Assembly (NCBI RefSeq): GCF_938028775.1
Contig: NZ_CALIZG010000012.1
Span: 1-64,000, forward strand
Direction of reading: 5' to 3'
Origin: Mogibacterium diversum_A
GTDB lineage: Bacteria > Bacillota > Clostridia > Peptostreptococcales > Anaerovoracaceae
DNA: 64,000 nucleotides
Of this stretch, positions 24,174 through 33,678 are shown in pieces; positions within the stretch are counted from its first letter, which is position 1, and every line of letters begins with the position of its first letter. Position numbers and translations under genes: made by a program. A model generated the notes under the pieces. The model worked only from the letters and a program-made list of their open reading frames with translations, made no database searches and had not been told where the DNA came from.

Positions 24174-25683
24174 TGTAGAAGCAGACCTTATGAAGCTACT
24201 TGCCGCGCTCGGTGAGAAGCAGTCTGATGGTCAAGGCGTATTCATAGAAGAGAAGAAATATGGGCTGATTGGAGGCAGTATAAGTCACAGCTTGTCAAAG
24301 AAGCTACATGGATTAATAGGTGGCTACGAATATAAACTAATTGAACTGCGAGATAGTTCAAGGCTAGGAGAAGTCCTGCATATGGCGGGCTTTTACGGCT
24401 TCAATATAACTAACCCGTATAAGGAAATCGTGATTGAACATCTTGATGAGCTATCTGAAGAGGCACTGGCTATACAGGCTGTAAACACAGTAAAGGTTAT
24501 GCCAGATGGAAAACTCAAGGGCTTTAATACTGATTATCTTGGTCTGATGAAGCTGTTTAAAACAGAGGCTGTAACAGGAAAAAAAGTTGCGATACTGGGA
24601 ACTGGTGGAGCATCTTTATCTGCTGTATATGCTATGAAAAAGTTAGGCGCTGATGAAATTATAAGAGTGTCTAGAAACCGAGATAAAGTAGATAGTTTAG
24701 TACAGGTAGAGGAGATTGATAACTCGCAAAAGCTAAGTGAAATATTTAATTACGAAGATAGCGATTGGCGAGATGCAGAGATCATAATCAATGCTACACC
24801 GGTTGGTATGTTCCCAGATAATGGCAAGTCTCCGCTAGATGCTTATGATATAAACTGGGAATGCCTAAAGCAAACTGAGATGGCAGTTGATCTCATATAC
24901 AATCCTCATAGAACAAAGTTTATGCAGGATGCAGAATTAGCCGGGGTAAAAACTATTGGCGGGCTCGGAATGCTCATATGGCAAGGCATACATGCAAAAG
25001 ACATCTGGGAAGGCAGAGATATGGAGCCGGATTATTCGCTCGCAGCATCTGTCATGGAGAGGCTTCTTAGAGAACAGCTCAATCTGGTGACAGTTGGAAT
25101 GCCCGGTAGTGGCAAATCATCTATATCAAGACAAGTAGCGCTTGCTATGAAACGCAAATTTATTGATATAGATAGAGCGGTTGCACATGAGGAAGGGTGT
25201 GCGATAAATCAGATAATTGAGAAATCTGGAGTCGAAGCATTTAGAAATCTAGAGAGCAAGAAGCTTCGAGAAGTGTGTGCTAGAAATCACCAGGTGATTG
25301 CAACTGGCGGAGGATCTATCTTAAAGGAAACCAATAGAGAAATAATTCGTGAGAATAGCCTAGTTATATATATTGATAGACCGACAAACCTCCTTGCTAC
25401 TAAGAACAGGCCACTAAGCCAAGGGAAAGGTGTCTACAACCTGTACAGGGAAAGGGCGAATTTGTACCATGGGATTGCGGACATAAAGGTTAACAACAAG
25501 TATAGGTTTGGACGTGAAAGGCGTATGGCAGACGAACATGTAACCTTTAACAAAAAGCGAGAAGCGGATTCGAAACAATCACAGTACATGCGAGATATAA
25601 GAAGGTTTGCTAGAAGTGTAGCTAAAAGATATAAGCTGCATATAAGGCATATCGTTGAAAGAGATATCTATGGAATTGGCAGG
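24163..25683 (+). CDS. aroEK: fused shikimate dehydrogenase / shikimate kinase
   Basis: A two-domain protein of about 507 residues. Residues 33-290 are AroE: YGLIGGSISHSLSKKLHG, NITNPYK with catalytic Lys87, NTDYLG with Asp123, and the NADP loop GTGGA at 147. Residues 308-445 are AroK: P-loop GMPGSGKSS at 312-320, DIDRAV, TGGGS, and the lid Arg in RPLSQG. The last 60 residues are unusually basic (FGRERR, RRFARSVAKRYK) and are not part of either family. I chose the ATG at 24163, overlapping aroF. The two activities are not adjacent in the pathway (AroE makes shikimate, AroK phosphorylates it next), so channelling is plausible. Confidence 0.93.
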
Positions 25684-25764
25684 TAACAGGCAATTCGGTA
25701 ATTAAGGGTTATATGACAAAATTATTGGCACTAGCGAACAACACTTTTTGTCATATAATCCTCT

Positions 25765-25803
25765 AAAAAACGACCCTCAGCTCATGCTGAAGGTCGTTTT
25801 ATA
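25765..25803. terminator. bidirectional terminator between aroEK and the NSS gene
   Basis: AAACGACC and GGTCGTTT enclose an inner CAGC/GCTG stem, with A and T runs on the two sides. It separates two converging genes. Confidence 0.85.
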
Positions 25804-25855
25804 TTATTTATTTAATTTACCGAAACGGATGTCTAAAATTCATTTAATATATAGC

Positions 25856-27256
25856 TTAGAATAGCTTTAATCCGAAGAATGTATTAAGCTGACCTATAAG
25901 TATGAAGAATGTGAATACAGGTGCAACCCACTTGAGGCAGAATCTGTAGAACTTCTCAGACTTAAACTCAGAACCGATATGTACTTCTTCAGGAAGCATA
26001 TCTGGATGAATCCAGCCAAATATGATAGTAGTTATGAATGCACCTATTGGCATCAGCACACCTTCTGCAAGGAGGTCGAAACCATCTAACCAGCTGAATT
26101 TTCCGAACATAGGAGGGAGATACTTTCCAAGACCATCGTATGCAACGAGTAATCCCATGCAGAGGCAAACCAGTCCGAAGCCCCAAGCGAGCTTCTTACG
26201 CTGATTTCCATAGCCCTTCTTGAGACCGTAGTCGATGAACGAACCGATGATCGCTTCGAGTACTGACATAGACGATGTGATAGCTGCTATTACTACGAGT
26301 CCATAGAACAGAACACCAAATATAGGACCAAGCTTACCCATGCCATTAAATACTGTCTGTAGAGTCATATACAGAAGACCTGCACCACCCTGAGGGCTCT
26401 GTCCGCTTGCGAATACTGCAGGCATGATAGCGAGACCAGCCATAAGTGCGATTACTGTGTCGGCAAAAGGTATAACCAAGCTGCTCTTCTCTATGTTCTG
26501 ATCCTTCTTCATGTATGATCCGTATGTTACAAGGATACCCATACCTAGTGATAGCGAGAAGAATACCTGACCGCCAGCTGCAGCAAGAACTGTTATCCAG
26601 CCTGTACCCTTAAACACTTCGAAGTTAGGCTTAAACAGGAATGAGAGACCTGCAGAAGCACCAGGAAGTGTTACACTTCTGATGATGATAACAACTAGCA
26701 TTACGAAAAGTGCAGGCATAGCTACCTTGTTGAATTTTTCTATTCCTTCAGATAGACCACGTGCAACAACTATTATTGTTAAAACAAGGAATATAGCTGT
26801 ATAAATTGCTGACTGGGTCTGGTCTGCTGATAGTCTTGCAAAGTACTCAGGGCCAGATACACCGTTTACACCCCAGCTTGCGCCGAATAAATCTCCGAGA
26901 TTCGCTATGGTGTACTTCAGACAATATCCACCTAGATATGAATAGAATCCTAGTATGAAGAATGGAGCGAGTGCACCGAACCATCCTACGATCGTGTACT
27001 TCTTGCTCACCTCTCTATAAGCGAGGATGATGGAGCTGTGTGTCTTTCTTCCGAGAGAAAGCTCAGTCATAATCAGCACATATCCTGCGAATACCGCTAG
27101 CAATAAATAAAGTATCAGGAAGGCGAAGCCTCCGTTCATTCCCAGCTTATACGGGAATCCCCACATGTTTCCTAGTCCTACGGCAGAACCGATAGCGGCT
27201 AGCATAAAGCCCATCGAGCTACCCCAAGACTCTCTTTTTACTTCCTTTTTAGGCAT
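25856..27256 (-). CDS. sodium-dependent amino-acid transporter (NSS/SNF family)
   Basis: A 466-residue neurotransmitter:sodium symporter-family carrier with about 11-12 helices, like LeuT and MhsT. The TM1 motif is AAIGSAVGLGNMWGFPYKLGMNGGFAFLI, which forms the sodium and substrate sites. QVFFSLSLGMGILVTYGSY is the TM6 region. It should import an amino acid with Na+; which one is unknown (tryptophan and hydrophobic residues are common). The start has GGAGG upstream on the minus strand. Confidence 0.92.
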   Translation of the reverse strand: MPKKEVKRESWGSSMGFMLAAIGSAVGLGNMWGFPYKLGMNGGFAFLILYLLLAVFAGYVLIMTELSLGRKTHSSIILAYREVSKKYTIVGWFGALAPFFILGFYSYLGGYCLKYTIANLGDLFGASWGVNGVSGPEYFARLSADQTQSAIYTAIFLVLTIIVVARGLSEGIEKFNKVAMPALFVMLVVIIIRSVTLPGASAGLSFLFKPNFEVFKGTGWITVLAAAGGQVFFSLSLGMGILVTYGSYMKKDQNIEKSSLVIPFADTVIALMAGLAIMPAVFASGQSPQGGAGLLYMTLQTVFNGMGKLGPIFGVLFYGLVVIAAITSSMSVLEAIIGSFIDYGLKKGYGNQRKKLAWGFGLVCLCMGLLVAYDGLGKYLPPMFGKFSWLDGFDLLAEGVLMPIGAFITTIIFGWIHPDMLPEEVHIGSEFKSEKFYRFCLKWVAPVFTFFILIGQLNTFFGLKLF

Positions 27257-27448
27257 TTTTGTTCCTCCAATTAAATTTCTCTTTTTCGAATGTTGGTATT
27301 ATACAAGAAAATTTGATATGTTGTCAACATAAACAAAAAATAAACTCAAATTATTGATAAAAATACAAATTTATTCTTTATTGCGTATAAAAAAATTATC
27401 ATCAATAAAATATATCTAACTTCAGATAATAATGTTTTAATTTACCTG
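27257..27448. other. AT-rich intergenic region, no gene seen
   Basis: This stretch lies between two divergent transporter genes and contains poly-A/T runs only. It must hold the NSS promoter on the minus strand, but I cannot pick a convincing pair of hexamers. Confidence 0.5.
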
Positions 27449-27477
27449 TTGACACGCATAATAAGAGGTGCTAATAT
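27449..27477 (+). promoter_or_regulatory. promoter of the amino-acid ABC transporter genes
   Basis: TTGACA (27449-27454) and TAATAT (27472-27477) are 17 bases apart. The leader to the first gene is about 205 bases. A 31-codon frame beginning at 27580 lacks a ribosome binding site and is not called. Confidence 0.65.
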
Positions 27478-27687
27478 TACATCATCACATTACTACTTCA
27501 CTGTGCTAAATTACAAAAGCGAAACAATTTAATGAGGTTTTCTCTATAAACTAAATGATGATTTTTATACATATTATATATGAAGGAAAAATGGTGGAGA
27601 TTAAGCCTTATGCGAACAAGTAGTGACGTATATATGGTAAACAATTTAGTGATTCATTTAAAATCAGAGATGTAATGGAGAGAAGCT

Positions 27688-28521
27688 ATGAAAAGTAAAA
27701 TAATGAAAAAGAACATGATTAAATGCACAGCTCTTGTGTTAACTGTTATGACAGCAATAGGGCTTGCGGGATGTGGCAAGAATTCTAAATCTGACCTTGA
27801 GTATGTCAAGGATAAGGGGACTCTTGTTGTTGGCCTTGATGATACATTTGCGCCTATGGGATTTAGAGATAAGGATGACAAGCTTGTCGGATTTGATATT
27901 GACCTGGCTAGGGCTGTCACTAAGAAGATGGGTGTTAAGGTTAAGTTCCAGCCTATCGATTGGTCTGCTAAGGAAGGTGAACTTAAGGCTAAAAATATTG
28001 ACTGCGTATGGAATGGCATGTCGGCAACTCCTGATAGACAAAAAAGCATGTCTTTATCAAATAAATATCTTAAGAATCGAATACTAATCATGTCGCTCGA
28101 TCCAAATGTGAAGGTTAATAGTGCCGATGATCTTAAGAATATTAAAATCGGTACACAGGCTGATTCGTCAGCACTAGAGGCGATCAAGAAGAGTGACAAA
28201 TACAAAGAGTTTAAGAACAATATTTCTGAATATAAGACTTATGACGAAGCTATTCTAGATATGAAGGCTGGCCGCATTAAGGCAGTTGCTATCGACGAGG
28301 TTTATGCGATTTATAACAATAAGAACAAGGACAAGCTATATGAGTCGCCGTTTAACTTCGGTGCTGACTACTACGCTGTAGGTTTCCGAAAGGGAGATAC
28401 CAAACTCACTAAAGAATTTAATAAGGCGTTTAAAGAAGTTATTGACAGCGGTGAAGCTCAGAAAATTAGTGAGAAGTGGTTCGGTAAAAACTTGGTTGTA
28501 TTTGAGGGATACGATAAATAG
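27688..28521 (+). CDS. amino-acid ABC transporter substrate-binding lipoprotein
   Basis: A 277-residue family-3 solute-binding protein. The signal peptide ends in lipobox GLAGC near residue 30. The mature start YVKDKGTLVVGLDDTFAPMGFRDKDDKLVGFDIDLARAVTKKMG is the classic SBP_bac_3 ligand-pocket region, and IGTQADSSALEAIKK matches the second lobe. The substrate is a polar or charged amino acid (Gln, Glu, Arg, His or cystine types share this fold). A strong hairpin separates it from the permease gene. Confidence 0.9.
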   Translation: MKSKIMKKNMIKCTALVLTVMTAIGLAGCGKNSKSDLEYVKDKGTLVVGLDDTFAPMGFRDKDDKLVGFDIDLARAVTKKMGVKVKFQPIDWSAKEGELKAKNIDCVWNGMSATPDRQKSMSLSNKYLKNRILIMSLDPNVKVNSADDLKNIKIGTQADSSALEAIKKSDKYKEFKNNISEYKTYDEAILDMKAGRIKAVAIDEVYAIYNNKNKDKLYESPFNFGADYYAVGFRKGDTKLTKEFNKAFKEVIDSGEAQKISEKWFGKNLVVFEGYDK

Positions 28522-28547
28522 GAATATTGTTAGCATTTGGAGTTTGA

Positions 28548-28576
28548 ATAGCCAATGCCTAGCTGGCATTGGCTAT
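28548..28576 (+). other. 12-bp intercistronic hairpin between binding protein and permease genes
   Basis: ATAGCCAATGCC (28548-28559) and GGCATTGGCTAT (28565-28576) form a perfect stem with a 5-base loop and no T run. It is likely a message-stabilising or expression-ratio element, in the same place as the hairpin after metQ. Confidence 0.65.
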
Positions 28577-28596
28577 AGATATTGAAGGAGATTATG

Positions 28597-29238
28597 ATGG
28601 CTTACGTAAAGGAGATTTTGCCTGTATTGATGAGTGGAGCGATGATATCGCTTAAGCTATTTGCGCTTACATTGATTTTGTCACTACCGCTTGGACTACC
28701 TGTATGCCTCGGAGAACAAAGCAAAATCGCACCAGTAAGGTGGATATGTAAGACTTTCGTCTTTATATTTAGAGGAACACCGCTTATGCTTCAATTGTTT
28801 TTCTTTTATTTCTTCTTTCCTATCCAGCTTGGGATTCGTATGGAGGCATTTCCAACGGCTGTGCTTACGTTCGCAATAAACTATGCTGCATACTTTGCAG
28901 AGATTTATAGAGGTGGATTTAACAGCATAGATAAAGGACAGTATGAGGCTGCATATTCTCTAGGGTTCACACAGAGACAAACTCTAACTAAGGTAGTGAT
29001 ACCGCAAATGTTCCGTATAGTAATTCCACCGATTTCAAATGAGGTAATCACGCTTATCAAGGATACCGCCCTCGCTTCAACAATCACGTTAGCTGAGATG
29101 ATGAAGGTGTCTCAAGGAATTGTCAACCGTGATGGCACACTCATCCCATATGTAATGGCAGCAGGTATATATCTGTTATTTACATTTGTCATGACTCTTG
29201 GACTAGGAAGGGCGGAAGCAAAGTATTCACAGTACTAA
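28597..29238 (+). CDS. amino-acid ABC transporter permease
   Basis: A 213-residue HisM/GlnP-type permease with about five helices. FIFRGTPLMLQLFFFYFFFP and the EAA loop EAAYSLGFTQRQTLTKVVIPQM are family marks. I chose the ATG at 28597 because AAGGAG at 28585-28590 then has 6-base spacing. No ATPase gene follows, so the transporter must use an ATPase encoded elsewhere. Confidence 0.9.
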   Translation: MAYVKEILPVLMSGAMISLKLFALTLILSLPLGLPVCLGEQSKIAPVRWICKTFVFIFRGTPLMLQLFFFYFFFPIQLGIRMEAFPTAVLTFAINYAAYFAEIYRGGFNSIDKGQYEAAYSLGFTQRQTLTKVVIPQMFRIVIPPISNEVITLIKDTALASTITLAEMMKVSQGIVNRDGTLIPYVMAAGIYLLFTFVMTLGLGRAEAKYSQY

Positions 29239-29380
29239 AAGGTATTTGTTTTTTAATCAGCACGATAATAAAATTAAAAGTTATTGTTTGTATCCAAATG
29301 AGTACAAAGCAATTAAGTTGTGCTACAATATAAATAATTCAGAAAATAATTATTTATTTTTACAGAAAGAGATGCGGAGT

Positions 29381-30583
29381 ATGAAATTAAGCAGAAATTC
29401 ACAGGCGATGGAGTTCTCGCCAATCAGAAAGTTCAGCCCTATTGCAACTGAAGTAAAAAAGTCTGGTGTAAAGGTTTACCATCTTAATATCGGACAGCCT
29501 GATGTAAAGACTCCTGATTGTTTTATGGATGCCATTCGTGCATTTGACGCAGACGTTCTTATGTACCAGCAGTCTCAGGGAGATATCAAGTTCTTAGAGT
29601 CCATTTGTGATTACTATAAGAGAGAATATGATGTCGAGTATAAGCCAACTGATATCGTTGTTACAATGGGCGCATCTGAAGCTCTCACTATGACATTTAC
29701 GACGATACTCGATCCTGGTGATGAGATACTAATTGCTGAGCCTTTTTACAGCAATTACCAGACGTTTGTACTTATGATCGGCGGTGTTATTAAGCCTATC
29801 CCAACAAGCTCAAAGGATGGATATCGCTATGCATCTAAGGAGAAGCTTGAGTCAGCTCTAACTGAGAAGACGAAGGCAATTGTCTGTATAAACCCGGGTA
29901 ATCCAACTGGACTTGCACTAACTGCTGAAGAGATGGATGTCGTTGCAGATTTCGCTATTAAGCATGACCTTTGGCTTATCGCTGATGAGGCATATAGAGA
30001 GTACGTGTATGATGGTATGAAGCCGCGCAGCTTTGCAAATATAGATAGACTCAAGGATAACTTAATTGTAATCGATTCGGTGTCTAAGAGATTTTCCGCA
30101 TGTGGAGCTAGAATCGGATTTGTAGCGTCTAAGAATGAAGAATTCATGACAGGAATAATCAAGCTTGCACAATCAAGACTTTGTGTATCTACACTAGAGC
30201 AGATCGGATCGACTGAGCTATTTAAGCTCCCTAGTTCATACTATGAAGAGATGAAAGAGGAGTATTGCAAGAGAAGGGATGCCGCTTATGAGGAGATTAT
30301 GCAAATACCTGATGTAATCTGTCACAAACCTGGTGGAGCATTCTATATGATGATTGATCTACCAATTGAAGATGCTGAAGACTTCCTTATGTTCCTACTT
30401 ACTGAATATAGAGATAATAACGAGACAGTTATGTTCGCACCTGCGGGTGGATTCTATGGAACGCCTGGTAAGGGCAAGAGCGAGATTAGAATTGCTTACG
30501 TGCTTGAGAGTGGATATATTAAGAGAGCTTGTCAATTGATTCGAACTGGCCTCGAGGCTTATAAGGCTAAGATATCCAAGTAA
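29381..30583 (+). CDS. class I/II pyridoxal-phosphate aminotransferase
   Basis: A 400-residue fold-type I aminotransferase (AspC/AlaT-like). GQPDVKTPDCF near the start, NPGNPTG, and the PLP lysine in VIDSVSKRFSACGARIG are diagnostic; the C-terminus has the substrate-carboxylate Arg in SEIRIAYVLE. I chose the ATG at 29381, which gives the usual family N-terminus (KLSRNSQAMEFSPIRKFS); a Met three codons earlier is possible. It follows the amino-acid transporter, so it may process the imported amino acid; the specificity is unknown. Confidence 0.92.
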   Translation: MKLSRNSQAMEFSPIRKFSPIATEVKKSGVKVYHLNIGQPDVKTPDCFMDAIRAFDADVLMYQQSQGDIKFLESICDYYKREYDVEYKPTDIVVTMGASEALTMTFTTILDPGDEILIAEPFYSNYQTFVLMIGGVIKPIPTSSKDGYRYASKEKLESALTEKTKAIVCINPGNPTGLALTAEEMDVVADFAIKHDLWLIADEAYREYVYDGMKPRSFANIDRLKDNLIVIDSVSKRFSACGARIGFVASKNEEFMTGIIKLAQSRLCVSTLEQIGSTELFKLPSSYYEEMKEEYCKRRDAAYEEIMQIPDVICHKPGGAFYMMIDLPIEDAEDFLMFLLTEYRDNNETVMFAPAGGFYGTPGKGKSEIRIAYVLESGYIKRACQLIRTGLEAYKAKISK

Positions 30584-30632
30584 CTTAGTTTATAAATGAT
30601 ATATGATAGACTTACATATATACTATTCAGCC

Positions 30633-30663
30633 GAGACCGCTTCCGTGAGGGAGCGGTCTTTTA
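30633..30663 (+). terminator. terminator after the aminotransferase gene
   Basis: AGACCGCT (30634 on) pairs with AGCGGTCT, followed by TTTAT. Confidence 0.85.
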
Positions 30664-30783
30664 TTGGTTTTTATATGATTACTAATTATATAAACTCGAT
30701 TAAGAGTGTATAATAAAACAATATATTTAAATAAAAAATGATTTAAGTCTTAGAAAATATAGGGAGACTCATAGAGTAGGTAG

Positions 30784-33147
30784 ATGGCGAAGGTTAACAG
30801 TAAACGAAAAAATATAAATGGTAATGATATAGAGCTCCTGGTTCCAGCTGGAGGTAGAGAGCAGTTTCTGGCTGCGGTAGAGAATGGGGCAGATGCGATA
30901 TATGTTGGCGGTCAGTTCTTTAATGCGCGTGCTGGTGCTCAGAATTTCAATAACGATGAATTAGTGCTAGCGCTAGATTATGCTCATAAGAGAGGTGTAA
31001 AGGTTTATGTTACTATGAATACCTTGCTAAGTGATGACGAGCTTGAACCAGCGCTTAGATACGCTTCATTTCTGCATGATTCTGGAGTTGATGCTATTAT
31101 AGTGCAGGATCTTGGACTCGGGGAGCTAGTGCATAGAGCGCTTCCAGACCTTGAGCTACATATGTCTACACAAGCGACGATTACTGATGTGGGGAGCGCA
31201 AAGGTAGCTCACGAGCTCGGTTATAAGCGAATTGTGGTAGCTCGTGAGCTGGCCCTGCCAGAAATCACTGACATATGCAGGGCCGGATCAGATGGCGCAT
31301 CAGACTTTGAAGTCGAGGTGTTCGTACACGGCGCCATCTGCATCTGCTACTCCGGCCAGTGCCAGTTCAGCAGATACTATGGCGGCCGGAGTGGCAATCG
31401 GGGAAGCTGCGCGCAGCCCTGCCGCCTCGCTTATACGAGCTATGGCGAGGGCGGCAGGCGGCTCGTGGCGGCGAGCCACCCGATGAGCCCGCGCGACATG
31501 TGCCTGCTCGATCAGCTAGGTGGGCTCATCGATGCTGGCGCAACTTCCTTCAAAATCGAGGGTAGGCTGAAGTCAGCCGAGTATGTAGCAATTGTGACTT
31601 CTATATATCGAAAATACATAGATATGTACCTACAGGAAGGATATATAGAAGTTTCTGATGAAGATCGAGATGCGTTGCTGCAGATATTTAATAGAGGAGA
31701 GTTCACTGATGCATATCTGAGAGGTGAAAGTGGAGAGTCTCTCATGTCCGGAGACATAGTCAAGAACCAAGGTATAGAGATAGGTAGAGTCGTTGCTACC
31801 AAGAAGGGCTCTACACTAGTGGATATAGAGGTCACTAGTGAACCAGCGATTGGAGATGGAGCCGAGATATATGGCAGCGGCGATGCTCCGCTATCTAGTA
31901 CAGTGATGAGTTATGTGAAGGAACTGGGGCCTAATAGATATAGAGTTGGAGATTTTAGAGGCAGTATAACAGTTGGTGATACAGTGCGAAGGACCTCTAA
32001 GAAGTCTCAGCTTGAAGCTGCGAGGCAGTCATATAGAGGGGCGACCTTCTTTGAAGATGAGGATGCTAGAAAGGTTAAACGCCGCCGCAAGATCGATATG
32101 ACCTTAAATATAGAAGGGAATATGCTTGTGCTTAAAGCGCACACAGTAAGGCTGGCGGACGATGACAGATGGCCTAGCTGCATAGAGAAGAGCGTAAGTG
32201 TGGAAGCTGGACCTTTTGACTTCGATTATGATAGCCCAACGCCACTTGATAGATACAAGTCAGCACTCTCTAAGACTGGTAATACCACATTTGAACTCTG
32301 TGAACTCAGGATAATAGGCGATTCTCAGATAAGGGTAAAGACTTCAGAGTTAAATTCGCTTCGCAGATACTGTCTATCTGAACTTAGTAAGGCACTGGAG
32401 TTTAGAAGAGATAGCCGTGATATAGGAGAGGCGGTTTCTAGGCTTCATGAAGTAATAGACCAATATTGTGAAGCAAATAGAGGGCAGCAAAAAGGCAAGC
32501 ATCAAGAACCACAAACCTTTGAACTGTATTTTAGCAGCATGGGAGATTGGCGCACCTTCGAGGCGGATGGTGGGGCTACGAGTCTTAACTCGATAAATGA
32601 CGATGCTACAGGATTCTCCTTTAAGGCTCTACTACCGATGGCAGGGATAGTGACTGAATTGTATATAGATGGTGAGCCTTTGCCACCAGAAATAGTCCCT
32701 TATATAGGAAGCGTGACAAGGGGACGCGAGGAACAGATTTTGCAGGAGAACTATGAATTGGTTGTAAAGCTTGCGCTTATGCGGGGGATATTCGTGTCAA
32801 ATCTCGGTTGGCTTAACAAAATGGTCGGAATAGGGGCTGATGTTACCGCTGATTTTGGGCTGAATGCTTATAATCACATGAGCGTGCAAGTGCTTAAGGC
32901 ACTTGGAGCGAGTGATGTCCGCTGGAGCCTAGAGAAGGCTGGAGTTTCGGAAGGGAACTACCCTCTGATGCAGACTGAACACAAATTCACTGCTGCTAGG
33001 CTAAAGAGCAGGCGTGAACATGATGTTAGGATTCTTAATAACGAGTTCAGTAGTCAGTCGGTCGTGCTACCTCATGGAGATGATAGCGATATAGGAGAAC
33101 GAGTGATTAAATGCTTGCATGAAGGTCATTTTAGGCTATATGTTTAG
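30784..33147 (+). CDS. U32 peptidase-family protein (RlhA/YdcP-like)
   Basis: A 787-residue two-part protein. The N-terminal U32 domain (about 15-330) has LLVPAGGREQFLAAVENGADAIYVGG and the signature region FVHGAICICYSGQCQFSRYYGGRSGNRGSCAQPCR at about 180-216, whose four cysteines may bind an iron-sulphur cluster. The rest is the long DUF3656-type extension. Relatives include RlhA, which hydroxylates C2501 of 23S rRNA, and proteins annotated as collagenases. The RNA-modification role is the better supported one. Bases 31381-31500, over the signature region, are about 74% G+C, far above the neighbours. Confidence 0.87.
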   Translation: MAKVNSKRKNINGNDIELLVPAGGREQFLAAVENGADAIYVGGQFFNARAGAQNFNNDELVLALDYAHKRGVKVYVTMNTLLSDDELEPALRYASFLHDSGVDAIIVQDLGLGELVHRALPDLELHMSTQATITDVGSAKVAHELGYKRIVVARELALPEITDICRAGSDGASDFEVEVFVHGAICICYSGQCQFSRYYGGRSGNRGSCAQPCRLAYTSYGEGGRRLVAASHPMSPRDMCLLDQLGGLIDAGATSFKIEGRLKSAEYVAIVTSIYRKYIDMYLQEGYIEVSDEDRDALLQIFNRGEFTDAYLRGESGESLMSGDIVKNQGIEIGRVVATKKGSTLVDIEVTSEPAIGDGAEIYGSGDAPLSSTVMSYVKELGPNRYRVGDFRGSITVGDTVRRTSKKSQLEAARQSYRGATFFEDEDARKVKRRRKIDMTLNIEGNMLVLKAHTVRLADDDRWPSCIEKSVSVEAGPFDFDYDSPTPLDRYKSALSKTGNTTFELCELRIIGDSQIRVKTSELNSLRRYCLSELSKALEFRRDSRDIGEAVSRLHEVIDQYCEANRGQQKGKHQEPQTFELYFSSMGDWRTFEADGGATSLNSINDDATGFSFKALLPMAGIVTELYIDGEPLPPEIVPYIGSVTRGREEQILQENYELVVKLALMRGIFVSNLGWLNKMVGIGADVTADFGLNAYNHMSVQVLKALGASDVRWSLEKAGVSEGNYPLMQTEHKFTAARLKSRREHDVRILNNEFSSQSVVLPHGDDSDIGERVIKCLHEGHFRLYV

Positions 33148-33240
33148 AACAATATCGTAGTATCACTTCGTGCACTTAATTTTATAATTCGTTTGAAGGA
33201 TACTGGGCACAAGCATATAATTACAGTTTGGAGAAAAGAT

Positions 33241-33624
33241 ATGGATACAGGAATCAAATGTTATAAAGAAATTACTGTGACGAAGGAGCTCACGGCAATA
33301 AGTTTGGGAAGTGGCGATCTCGAGGTATATGCGACGCCTGCAATGATCGCACTCATGGAGGAAACCGCGTCTGAATCCGTGAAGCCTACACTTGAGGTAG
33401 GTCAAGGCTCTGTCGGAACGTGTATCGCGATTAAACATCTTGCTGCCACACCAATCGGTATGCGCGTGAGATGTGAATCTGAGTTAGTCGAAGTGGATGG
33501 TCGCAGATTGGTGTTTAATATTACAGCATATGATGAGAAAGATAAGATCGGAGAGGGTACCCACGAAAGGTTTATAATCTCTAATGATAAGTTCCAGAGC
33601 AAGGTTAATAGCAAATTAATATAA
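33241..33624 (+). CDS. hotdog-fold thioesterase (FlK-like)
   Basis: A 127-residue acyl-CoA thioesterase of the FlK-like hotdog group. ATPAMIALMEETASESVKPTLEVGQGSVGTCIAIKHLAATPIGMRV contains the Thr/Glu and His positions used by FlK for catalysis. I chose the ATG at 33241 with GGAG upstream. It could clear toxic or dead-end acyl-CoAs; the substrate is unknown. It is followed by a metal transporter gene. Confidence 0.82.
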   Translation: MDTGIKCYKEITVTKELTAISLGSGDLEVYATPAMIALMEETASESVKPTLEVGQGSVGTCIAIKHLAATPIGMRVRCESELVEVDGRRLVFNITAYDEKDKIGEGTHERFIISNDKFQSKVNSKLI

Positions 33625-33678
33625 CACACTAGAAGTCTGATATACTGGCGGATAACTATGCTGCAAATGAGGTATGAA

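Noticed and set aside
27580..27675. 31-codon frame in the leader of the amino-acid ABC genes, with two adjacent Trp
   Set aside because: No Shine-Dalgarno sequence and no terminator nearby, so a leader peptide cannot be supported.
31244..31565. Extra plus-strand frames inside the U32 gene
   Set aside because: They arise from the local G+C-rich stretch, which lacks stop codons in other frames.
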